From NCBI GenBank assembly GCA_034432155.1, contig DAOUCP010000043.1:1-64000 (forward strand): a DNA stretch of 64,000 bases, in the 5' to 3' direction. The DNA is from DAOUCP01 sp034432155. Lineage in GTDB: Bacteria > Chloroflexota > Anaerolineae > Epilineales > Epilineaceae. Each line of letters starts with the position of its first letter. Position 1 is the first letter of the stretch. Shown here one piece after another: positions 16,839-23,879 of the stretch. The notes under the pieces are model-generated. The model saw nothing but the letters and a program-made list of their open reading frames with translations, did not search any database and had not been told where the DNA came from. Made by a program: the position numbers and the translations under genes.

Positions 16839-18220
16839 GCCTGGAAATGGGCTACGGCCAGTACATGCAGATGCGGCCGTCGCCGAGCCTCATCCAGTTC
16901 ACCGAGATCCTGGCGCTCTCAAGCCTGGACCTCGAAGCGCTGATCGAGGAGGCGGTGGATCAGAACCCGGCGCTTGAGCTGCACGAAGTCAGCGTGTGCC
17001 CGGCTTGTGGCGATCCCCTACTGGCCGATGGCAGTTGCTATCGCTGCCAGCGGGGCCTCGATCTGGCTCACCAGGCGGCGGGAGAGCTGGCCGAGCCGGA
17101 GGAGGAGACCCAAGACCCTTGGCTTCGCGTTGCCGACCAGCGGAGCCTGGCGGAGCACCTCATCGTCGAACTGGCCACAGTGCTCGACGAGTCTGACCTG
17201 CCGATTGCCGAGCACCTCATCGGAGAGCTTAACGATCGAGGGTTTCTGGAAACACCGCTGTCGGCGCTCGCGGAGGCACTCTCCGTGCCCCGAGAACGGG
17301 TGGCACGGGTGCTCACGGCTCTCCAGACGGTCGGCCCGGCCGGGATTGGCGCCCGTTCGGTGAGCGAGTGTCTGCTCTTGCAGCTCGAGCGATGGTCGGA
17401 GAGTGGCGTCGACCATCCACTGGCCCGAGCGATCGTATCGGACCATCTGCCCGCCCTGGCCCAGGGCAAGTACAGCCAGCTTGCCGAAGCCCTTGGCGTG
17501 TCCTACGAGGAGGTGCTCGCCGCGCGCGACTTCATTCGCTCACACCTGCGTCCCTATCCGATTGCCGAGCGCATCGACCTGGAGCCGTGGCAGGGTGATC
17601 GCGGCACCGGTTTCGTGGCACCGGACATCATCGTTCGTCTCAAGGAAGATGACTCGGTGGACGTGGAAGTGGTCGAATCGCGTCGCTACGCGCTATCCAT
17701 CAGCCCGCTGTACCGCAACCTGGCGTCGCGTCTGGCGGCTGGCAGCGAACCGAGCGAGCTGGGTCTGGGCCGCGCGGACGAGAGGCACGTCCGTCAGCAG
17801 GTCAGCCGCGCCGAGACGTTCCTGGCCCACATTCGGGAGCGGCGCGAGACCATTCGCCGCGTGGCGGTCTACGTCATGGAGCGCCAGAAGGAGTATCTGC
17901 GCAAGGGACCACGCTACTTGAAGCCACTGACGCGGGCCGAAGTGGCCGAGGCGCTGGCTTTGCACGAATCGACCGTCAGTCGGGCCACGGCCGGCAAGTA
18001 CGTATTGTTGCCCAGCCGTCACGTCGTGCTTTTCGCGGAGTTCTTCCGTGCCGCCCTGCCGGTCCATGACGTGCTCAAGGAGCTGGTGGCCAACGAGAGC
18101 CGACCGCTTTCGGATGCTGAGCTGGCGACCGAACTGCGGTCCCGTGGCTACCGTGTCGCACGCCGGACAGTCGCTAAGTACCGGGCACAGCTCGGCATTC
18201 TACCCTCGTCGCTGCGCTAG
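16835..18220 (+). CDS. rpoN: RNA polymerase sigma-54 factor with zinc-ribbon-like insert
   Basis: This 461-residue sigma-54 directs RNA polymerase to -24/-12 promoters. Region I (about 1-50) is typical (PSLIQFTEILALSSLDLEAL, QNPALEL). The core-binding part and the HTH (MERQKEYL..., LHESTVSRATAGKYV) are conserved, and the C-terminal RpoN box reads ARRTVAKYR. Between regions I and III, where relatives have an acidic variable stretch, this protein has four cysteines: CPAC (55-58) and CYRC (68-71), spaced like a small zinc ribbon, followed by an acidic tail (PEEETQD). The start overlaps the activator's stop by 4 bp. Identity as sigma-54 is very sure; zinc binding is inferred from spacing only. 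Confidence 0.96.
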   Translation: MSLEMGYGQYMQMRPSPSLIQFTEILALSSLDLEALIEEAVDQNPALELHEVSVCPACGDPLLADGSCYRCQRGLDLAHQAAGELAEPEEETQDPWLRVADQRSLAEHLIVELATVLDESDLPIAEHLIGELNDRGFLETPLSALAEALSVPRERVARVLTALQTVGPAGIGARSVSECLLLQLERWSESGVDHPLARAIVSDHLPALAQGKYSQLAEALGVSYEEVLAARDFIRSHLRPYPIAERIDLEPWQGDRGTGFVAPDIIVRLKEDDSVDVEVVESRRYALSISPLYRNLASRLAAGSEPSELGLGRADERHVRQQVSRAETFLAHIRERRETIRRVAVYVMERQKEYLRKGPRYLKPLTRAEVAEALALHESTVSRATAGKYVLLPSRHVVLFAEFFRAALPVHDVLKELVANESRPLSDAELATELRSRGYRVARRTVAKYRAQLGILPSSLR

Positions 18221-18290
18221 ACCGAGCGACCCACCAGCCCCTACCGTGCCCCTCTTCGGCGGCCGTTGGGCCTGGGCATGAGGCATGCCG

Positions 18291-18311
18291 CCCGGCGGCT
18301 CGCTGGCCGGG
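18291..18311. terminator. Hairpin between convergent rpoN and ndk
   Basis: CCCGGC (18291-18296) pairs with GCCGGG (18306-18311) in the 105-bp gap between the two convergent genes, next to a smaller GGCAT/ATGCC pairing. There is no T-run, so termination is only suggested. Confidence 0.3.
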
Positions 18312-18325
18312 ACGCCGGGAGGTGC

Positions 18326-18778
18326 TTACGACTCGAGGATCCAGCGGTCGAGGTCGCGGCCGTATTCGACGAAGTCCTCGGGCCGGAACCAGAGTGCCAG
18401 CTCCTCCTGGGCCGTCTCGGGCCCATCTGAGGCGTGAACCAGGTTGCGGCCAGTGCACAGGGCAAAGTCGGCGCGGATGCTGCCGGCCGGCGATTCGGCC
18501 GGGCGCGTGTCGCCAACGGTCTTGCGTACCGCCTGGATCGCCCCCGGCCCCTCGACGGCCATAGCGACGACGGGGCCGGAGGTAAGGTAGCCGATGAGGC
18601 CCTCGAAAAAGGGCTTGCCCTCGTGAACCGCGTAGTGCTTCCGGGCGAGCTCAGCGCTGACGGTTGTCAGGCGTAAGGCGATGATCTTGAGCCCGCGGCG
18701 CTCAAAGCGCCCAATCAACTCGCCGATAAGACCTCGCTGCACGGCATCTGGCTTGAGAAGGATGAGGCTGCGTTCCAT
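18326..18778 (-). CDS. ndk: Nucleoside diphosphate kinase
   Basis: This 150-residue enzyme transfers the terminal phosphate of ATP to nucleoside diphosphates through a phospho-histidine. The active-site His is in NLVHASDGPETA, and the N-terminus (MERSLILLKPDAVQRGLIG) is the family signature. Length matches the family. The ATG at 18778 is chosen because the upstream 33 codons do not match the family and lie in repeat sequence; GAGGT precedes this ATG. It stands alone, converging with rpoN. Confidence 0.97.
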   Translation of the reverse strand: MERSLILLKPDAVQRGLIGELIGRFERRGLKIIALRLTTVSAELARKHYAVHEGKPFFEGLIGYLTSGPVVAMAVEGPGAIQAVRKTVGDTRPAESPAGSIRADFALCTGRNLVHASDGPETAQEELALWFRPEDFVEYGRDLDRWILES

Positions 18779-18819
18779 GGTACCTCGTCGCTTGCGTGTG
18801 GGGTGGGCGGACGATCCGT

Positions 18820-19085
18820 CGGTGATCTGCGTGCCAGCGCCGACCCCGTGGATGATGCGTCGATGATCTGCGTGCATCCTCCGGGTAGGCCGACGCCGCG
18901 CCCAGGATCTTCGTGCGCGCTATGGCTCGGGGAATTATAGGGCCAGTGATCTTCGTGCACGCTGTGGGGCAGAGCCATGTCAGCTGTGATCGCGCGCGAG
19001 GCGGGCCCGTGCCAGCCGTGGCAGCGCGCGGGGCGGTTCCATGCCAGCCGCAGTCGTGCGTGAAGCCGCCTCACGCAGGGCATCC
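18820..19085. repeat. Degenerate ~41-bp tandem repeat upstream of ndk
   Basis: The phrase GATCTGCGTGC / GATCTTCGTGC recurs at 18824, 18865, 18906, 18948 and 18988, a spacing of 40-42 bp, with decayed copies up to about 19085. A minus-strand TATAAT (18934-18939) for ndk lies inside the array. The rest of this 535-bp gap holds the promoter of the next gene. Confidence 0.75.
18934..18939 (-). promoter_or_regulatory. Possible ndk -10 box
   Basis: A perfect TATAAT on the minus strand, about 155 bp before the ndk ATG, sits inside the 41-bp repeat array. The -35 position reads GCGTGC, which is poor. Confidence 0.35.
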
Positions 19086-19186
19086 ATGCAGAAGCGCGAG
19101 AGACTTGCGGCTGTGGGCTGCTCGGAGGGCGGCGAGGAGCCGTCGCCCTTGGCCAAGGCAACTTTCGTCTTAAGTTTCCTTATGTC

Positions 19187-19215
19187 TTGACATGACGCAA
19201 GAGTCATGGTACCAT
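19187..19215 (+). promoter_or_regulatory. Promoter with palindromic operator candidate
   Basis: TTGACA (19187-19192), 17 bp, TACCAT (19210-19215) is the best -35/-10 pair in the window. The spacer is almost filled by a perfect inverted repeat CATGAC-6-GTCATG (19191-19208), placed where a bound repressor would block polymerase. It drives the cohesin/LysM gene about 100 bp downstream. Confidence 0.7.
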
Positions 19216-19313
19216 GCCGGCGAACCGTGCGCCTTCGGCTTCCCGTCCCGCGTCCAGCGCGGGCCCCACCACGGTTGCGGTCGAGGCATCCGAGCGGCAT
19301 GAAGGAGGTCAAC

Positions 19314-20489
19314 GTGAACCATCCGATGCGATCCCGCAAGTGCGTGGCGTTATCGGCTGCACTGCCTCTGGTGCTCGTCCTTGGCGGGGCACTGGCGAGC
19401 GCGCCATTGGCGAGGGCCGAGACGAAGGGTATGGCAACGACAGTCGCCGTCTCTCCGGCGCAACTGTCTCTGGAGTGCAAGGTCGACAAGCTTGTTGACA
19501 TTCGCGTCAACGACGTGAAGGACTTGTACGGCGTTGATGTGAAGATCACGTTCAACCCAAACGTGCTCGAAGTCGTGGATGGGGATGCCGCCTTGCCCGG
19601 TATCCAAATCCAGCCTGGGAATCTCCCGGATACGACCGGCGGCCTTGGTTACATCCACACCAACAAGGCCGACAACACGGCGGGGACCATCGAGTACGTC
19701 GCGGTGCGCAAGGCCCCGGCCGCACCGCAGTCGGGCAGCGGCGTGGTGGCTAGCATCACCTTCCGGGGCAAGGCAGCCGGGACGAGTCCGATCACCTTGG
19801 CGGCCGTGGTGCTGTCGAACCAGGTGGCCCAGCCCCTGCAGGCAGAGTTGGTGAGCGGTCAAGCGAATGTGACGTGCGCCGGCCCGACCAAGCCGCCGCC
19901 GCCCCAGACACCGGTGCCGCCCAAGCCGCCGGAGCCACCGAAGCCGCCCCTTCCGCCGCAGCCACCGGTGCCGCCCAAGCCACCGGCGGTGCCACCTGGC
20001 GGCTGTACCCACGTCGTGGCACCTTGTGAGACCTTGTACTCGATTGCCCGGCGCTACGGAGTCACCGTCACCGAGCTGGTGACGCTCAACGGAATCGTCG
20101 ATCCGAACCGCATCTATGCGGGTCAGACGCTGGTCATTCCGCGCTGCGCTCCTCCCGTCCCACCTGTCCAGTGCATGGAGTATGTCGTGCAGCCCTGTGA
20201 CACGCTGACCAGCATCGCGGCCCGCTATTGCGAATCGGTCTATGCCATCGCGGTCCGCAACGGCATCGTGAACCCTGACTGCATCTTGGCTGGTCAAGTG
20301 ATTCGGGTCTGCCCGGCGTGCGGCAGCGGCAAAGGACCAAGCTGCCGCACACAGTATGTGGTGCAGCCCTACGACACGCTGTTCGGCATCTCGCTGCAGT
20401 TCGGTGTGCCGATGCAGGTGCTGGCTGACGCGAACGCCATCGCCAACCCGCATCTGATCTACGCCGGCCAGGTGTTGTGCATTCCCTAG
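19314..20489 (+). CDS. Exported cohesin-domain protein with three LysM repeats
   Basis: Translation is placed at the GTG at 19314 because GGAGG (19304-19308) lies five bases before it; the upstream in-frame ATG at 19299 would overlap this site. The 391-residue product has a signal peptide ending near ARA|ET. A cohesin-like beta domain follows (about 45-180; VDIRVNDVKDLYGVDVKITF, NPNVLEVVDG), then a Pro-rich linker (about 183-220) and three LysM modules, each with a GxTLxxIAxxYG-like core and an IYAGQ / ILAGQ ending. LysM modules bind peptidoglycan or other GlcNAc polymers, and cohesins bind dockerin partners. A surface scaffold or adhesin is a reasonable inference. Paired cysteines in the first two LysM modules suggest disulfides. 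Its promoter carries a palindrome. Confidence 0.88.
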   Translation: MNHPMRSRKCVALSAALPLVLVLGGALASAPLARAETKGMATTVAVSPAQLSLECKVDKLVDIRVNDVKDLYGVDVKITFNPNVLEVVDGDAALPGIQIQPGNLPDTTGGLGYIHTNKADNTAGTIEYVAVRKAPAAPQSGSGVVASITFRGKAAGTSPITLAAVVLSNQVAQPLQAELVSGQANVTCAGPTKPPPPQTPVPPKPPEPPKPPLPPQPPVPPKPPAVPPGGCTHVVAPCETLYSIARRYGVTVTELVTLNGIVDPNRIYAGQTLVIPRCAPPVPPVQCMEYVVQPCDTLTSIAARYCESVYAIAVRNGIVNPDCILAGQVIRVCPACGSGKGPSCRTQYVVQPYDTLFGISLQFGVPMQVLADANAIANPHLIYAGQVLCIP

Positions 20490-20521
20490 ACGCATCGAAG
20501 GCGCGCAGTACGCCCTGAACT

Positions 20522-20557
20522 CGACAGCGGGGCCGCGTCCAGGCGGCCCCGCTGTCG
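20522..20557. terminator. Strong 15-bp perfect hairpin between convergent genes
   Basis: CGACAGCGGGGCCGC (20522-20536) pairs perfectly with GCGGCCCCGCTGTCG (20543-20557) around a six-base loop. It lies 33 bp after the LysM gene and faces the end of hutU. No T-run follows on either strand, but the stem is very stable and could terminate or protect 3' ends. Confidence 0.6.
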
Positions 20558-20706
20558 TCGAACCCCACGCAGCGGTCGGCCGGCACAGCACGGACCCAGG
20601 TCGCGCCGAGCGCGGCTGTCGGCGAGGAGCCGGGCAGGCGACGACGGCCGGGAACTCGGTCGGCCGCGACGAAAGGAGCCTCGGGAGCCGATGACGGCCG
20701 GGCGGT

Positions 20707-22359
20707 CTACTCGGACATGGGGATGCGCAGCCCGTGGCGCTTCGCCATCTCGATGGCTTCGGCGTAGCCGGCATCGGCATGACGCAGCACGCCGATCGCC
20801 GGATCATTGGTGAGTACGCGCTCCAGACGGCGGGCTGCCGCCGGCGAGCCATCGGCGACGATGACCTGCCCGGCATGTTGTGAGTACCCGATGCCCACGC
20901 CGCCGCCATGGTGGAAGCTCACCCACGTCGCACCGCTGGCGACGTTCAACATCAGGTTCAGGAGTGGCCAGTCGCTGACGGCGTCACTTCCGTCAAGCAT
21001 GCCCTCGGTCTCACGCCGGGGGCTGGCCACCGAGCCGGTGTCCAGGTGGTCGCGGCCGATGACGATCGGTGCCTGGAGTTGCCCACGGGCGACAGCTTCG
21101 TTGAATGCCAGGCCGGCAGCGCGCCGCTCGCCCATGCCCAGCCAGCAAATCCGAGCCGGAAGGCCCTGGAACGCCACGCGCTCTCGCGCCATGGCCAGCC
21201 AGCGGCGCAAGGGCTCGTCCTCGGGGAACAGGTCGGCGATGATGCGATCGGTGGTGTGAATGTCGCTTGCCTCCCCCGACAGCGCCACCCAACGGAAGGG
21301 GCCCTTGCCGCGACAGAATAGCGGCCGGATGAATGCCGGCACAAAGCCGGGGAACGAGAAGGCGTCGCGGACACCTGCATCGAAGGCGCGCTGCCGAATG
21401 TTGTTCCCGTAGTCGAAGGTCACGGCCCCCTTGGCTTGCAGGCGCAGCATGGCCTCGACGTGCTGGGCCATGCTGGCCATCGATCGGCGGCGATACTCGG
21501 TTGGGTCGCGCTGTCGGAGCTCGGCCGCTGCCTCGACCGAAAGACCTTGGGGAACGTACGAGAGCACGTCGTGGGCAGGCGTCTGGTCGGTGAGAACCTC
21601 GGGGGTCAGCCCGGCTTCCAGAATTCGCCACAGCACCTCGCTGGCATTGCCGAGGATCCCAATCGAGCGGGCTTCGCCATGCGCTTTCGCCCGGTCGGCC
21701 ATGCGGAGCGCCTCCTGGACGTCGGCCGTCCAGGTGTCTAGGTAGCGGGTCGCCAGACGCCGCTCGATGCGCTTGGGGTCAACCTCGACGACGAGAGCCA
21801 CGCCCTCGTTCATGGTGATGGCCAGCGGCTGCGCACCCCCCATGCCGCCCAGTCCTGCCGACAGGGTGATGGTGCCCTTGAGACTGCCGCCAAAGTGCTG
21901 CCGAGCGCATTCGGCCAAGGTCTCGTACGTGCCCTGGAGAATGCCTTGCGTGCCTATGTAGATCCACGAGCCGGCAGTCATCTGGCCATACATCATGAGT
22001 CCCTTGGCCGCCAGATCGTCGAAGTGTTCCTGGGTAGCCCAGTGCGGAACTAAATTGCTGTTGGCGATCATCACCCGGGGTGCGTCGCTGTGAGTCGTGA
22101 GGATGCCGACGGGCTTCCCCGACTGCACCAGAAGTGTCTCATCGTCGCCCAGCCGGCGGAGTGCGTCCACGATGGCGTCGAAGGCAGCCCACGAGCGGGC
22201 TGCCTGGCCGCGGCCGCCGTACACGATCAGCTGCTCCGGGAGCTCGGCGACCTCCGGATCCAGATTGTTCATGAGCATCCGCAGCGCGGCTTCCTGGAGC
22301 CAGCCGCGGCACTGGATGGTAGTGCCCCGCGGGGCGCGAACGACGCGTGGTTCAGACAC
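20707..22359 (-). CDS. hutU: Urocanate hydratase
   Basis: This 550-residue enzyme converts urocanate to imidazolone propionate, the second step of histidine breakdown, using tightly bound NAD+. Length and sequence are typical throughout: the dinucleotide-binding run [39 protein letters not shown] and the C-terminal [13 protein letters not shown]. The start is a GTG at 22359 with GAGGAGGG in front. No hutH, hutI or hutG gene lies in this window, so the rest of the pathway must be elsewhere or absent. The identification is very secure. Confidence 0.97.
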   Translation of the reverse strand: MSEPRVVRAPRGTTIQCRGWLQEAALRMLMNNLDPEVAELPEQLIVYGGRGQAARSWAAFDAIVDALRRLGDDETLLVQSGKPVGILTTHSDAPRVMIANSNLVPHWATQEHFDDLAAKGLMMYGQMTAGSWIYIGTQGILQGTYETLAECARQHFGGSLKGTITLSAGLGGMGGAQPLAITMNEGVALVVEVDPKRIERRLATRYLDTWTADVQEALRMADRAKAHGEARSIGILGNASEVLWRILEAGLTPEVLTDQTPAHDVLSYVPQGLSVEAAAELRQRDPTEYRRRSMASMAQHVEAMLRLQAKGAVTFDYGNNIRQRAFDAGVRDAFSFPGFVPAFIRPLFCRGKGPFRWVALSGEASDIHTTDRIIADLFPEDEPLRRWLAMARERVAFQGLPARICWLGMGERRAAGLAFNEAVARGQLQAPIVIGRDHLDTGSVASPRRETEGMLDGSDAVSDWPLLNLMLNVASGATWVSFHHGGGVGIGYSQHAGQVIVADGSPAAARRLERVLTNDPAIGVLRHADAGYAEAIEMAKRHGLRIPMSE

Positions 22360-22499
22360 CGAACCCTCCTCGAACGATGCACGGCTGCGCCTGGTGCTGG
22401 CAACACCGTGTGTTCCACTTTGGCGGTGCGGCCTCCCCCCGCCAGTCTTCGGTCGGCCAGATATGGTAGGCGTCTACCTCGGCGCCGACAATTGGACGA

Positions 22500-22740
22500 G
22501 GCCGGCGGGCCTGCACCATCGCCGCCGCCCATCTGCAGCGCCAGGGCGCGCCATCGCGGCGCAGGCGCACGGGCACCGTGGCACCACCATCGCACGGGCA
22601 CCATCGCATCGCAGGCGCACCGGCATCGTCGCACCGCCAGGGCTCCGCCATCGCGCCGCAGGCGGGACCTCTACGCCGTGCCCACCGGTAGCGGGGAGAC
22701 TGGCTCCGCCATCGCGCCGCAGGCGGGACCCCCTCGGCCC
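22500..22740. repeat. Degenerate repeats before the riboswitch promoter
   Basis: The 400-bp gap between hutU and the riboswitch is full of related GC-rich phrases (CGCCATCGC, GCAGGCGCACGGGCACC). It includes two identical 29-bp copies at 22641-22669 and 22702-22730, 61 bp apart. No reading frame here is convincing. Confidence 0.65.
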
Positions 22741-22770
22741 TTGCCGTAGCGAGTCGCTGCCTGGTACAAT
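22741..22770 (+). promoter_or_regulatory. Promoter of the cobalamin-riboswitch operon
   Basis: TTGCCG (22741-22746), 18 bp, TACAAT (22765-22770), directly in front of the riboswitch. The TTGCCR -35 type recurs at other promoters in this window. Confidence 0.7.
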
Positions 22771-22784
22771 GGCGATCCAGAGCA

Positions 22785-22935
22785 AGTTGCCGTCCCAGGT
22801 GCCCCAAGCCCGGATGCGCGGGGCCGAAGGGGGAAGCCGGTTCGAGTCCGGCGCTGGCCCGCAACGGTAGTGCAGCCGCCCCGGCGCGCTGCAGAGCCCG
22901 GACACCCGCCTGCGGACGTTGGTCCGATGAACCCC
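22785..22935 (+). promoter_or_regulatory. Cobalamin (vitamin B12) riboswitch
   Basis: The conserved core is present in order: GGTGCC near the start, AAGGGGGAAGCCGG, GAGTCCGGCGCTG, GCCCGCAACGGTA (the invariant CCCGCxAC segment) and the closing AGCCCGGACACCCGCC of the B12 box family. A further hairpin (CCCCCG/CGGGGC, about 22931-22948) follows, then an intrinsic terminator at 22970-23005, just before the first gene. This arrangement fits transcriptional shut-off when cobalamin is bound. The GGTTCGAGTCC piece resembles a tRNA T-loop, but no tRNA fold surrounds it. It controls a transport operon, which supports the B12 assignment of that operon. Confidence 0.93.
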
Positions 22936-22969
22936 CGTGGAGCGGGGCTTCGAGGGCGATGTCGCTGCG

Positions 22970-23005
22970 CACCCCGGCCCTTCCGCGGCCGGGGTGTCGT
23001 TTTCC
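22970..23005 (+). terminator. Riboswitch expression-platform terminator
   Basis: CACCCCGGCC (22970-22979) and GGCCGGGGTG (22987-22996) form a perfect 10-bp stem with a seven-base loop, followed by TCGTTTTCC. It stands between the B12 aptamer and the first start codon, the place of a ligand-controlled terminator. Confidence 0.85.
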
Positions 23006-23017
23006 TGGGGAGGAACC

Positions 23018-23869
23018 ATGTTGACGAAAGGCGATGCGGTGGCTCGGCGTCTGACGGAGGGTGCCCGCCACGCAGTTCCCGGCTCGTCAGGAACTCGAGC
23101 GGCCGACGGGAGACGCGGCGGCGCTGCACATCTGGTGGCCGATGCTTGGCCGACGACCAGCGGCTCGGCGGTCGGCGAGGCCCGTGCAGCACGCAAGCGA
23201 CTGGCCTTGGCCGTCGTCCTGGCGCTTGGCCTGCTGGGATCTTTGGTGGCCGCGGGTGGGTGGGAGCTCGCATGGGCGGACGGAACGGGCACGGCCTCGC
23301 CCCGCGAGGCGCGAGCCGGTCTGGTGGTTCGGTTCGAGGACGGTAGCTTGGTGGAACGCTGCGTCGTGCTCGATGCGCCTGAGCGGAGTGGGGCCGATCT
23401 GTTGACCCTGGCGCAGCTGGATCCGGTGTTCGAACATGGCTCGCTGGGCACCAGTGTATGCGCCATTGCTGGTCGGGGCTGCCAGTACCCGGCCGAGCCA
23501 TGCTGGTGCCGCTGCCAGCAGCCCGACACGGACTGCCAGTACTGGGCCTACTTCGTTCTTGAGGCTGGCCAATGGAAATACGCCACAACCGGGGCGGGCG
23601 ACCGCATCGTTCGCGATGGTGATGTGGACGGCTGGGCCTGGACGGGTGGCGGCGCGACGCCGGCCATGGAGCCGTTGCCCGCAAGGACGTTCGCCGAGCT
23701 ATGTGGTTCCCAGATACCCGCACCCTTAGCCGGGCGGCAAGGCTTTGCCCCAGCCGGTCGCTCCATTCGCGCCGTCGGGATCGGCGTGGCCCTGCTGGCC
23801 GTTGCCGGTGCCGCAGTCCTCGGCCGCCGCCAAGCCGCGCGCCGTCGACGGCGGCGACCAACGTCCTAG
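23018..23869 (+). CDS. Membrane-anchored DUF4430/transcobalamin-like protein
   Basis: The ATG at 23018 has a GGGGAGGA ribosome site. The 283-residue product has a hydrophobic segment at about 62-84 (signal or anchor) and a second one at the C-terminus (about 250-270), followed by a run of Arg; the part between would be outside the cell. The outside domain begins LVVRFEDGSLVERCVVLD. It ends with YWAYFVLEAGQWKYATTGAG then RDGDVDGWAWTGG, the pattern of DUF4430, related to the cap domain of eukaryotic transcobalamin/intrinsic factor. Six cysteines between about 150 and 180 suggest disulfides. Being first behind a B12 riboswitch and before an ECF transporter, it is plausibly a surface cobalamin-binding helper. 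That role is inferred. Confidence 0.75.
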   Translation: MLTKGDAVARRLTEGARHAVPGSSGTRAADGRRGGAAHLVADAWPTTSGSAVGEARAARKRLALAVVLALGLLGSLVAAGGWELAWADGTGTASPREARAGLVVRFEDGSLVERCVVLDAPERSGADLLTLAQLDPVFEHGSLGTSVCAIAGRGCQYPAEPCWCRCQQPDTDCQYWAYFVLEAGQWKYATTGAGDRIVRDGDVDGWAWTGGGATPAMEPLPARTFAELCGSQIPAPLAGRQGFAPAGRSIRAVGIGVALLAVAGAAVLGRRQAARRRRRRPTS

Positions 23870-23879
23870 ACGTCTCGAG

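Noticed and set aside
20707..22359. Histidine-utilisation operon around hutU
   Set aside because: No hutH, hutI, hutG or hutC-like gene is adjacent; neighbours are a LysM protein and the B12 unit.
22828..22852. tRNA-like T-loop GGTTCGAGTCC
   Set aside because: No acceptor stem, D-arm or anticodon arm can be formed around it; all bases fit the cobalamin aptamer.
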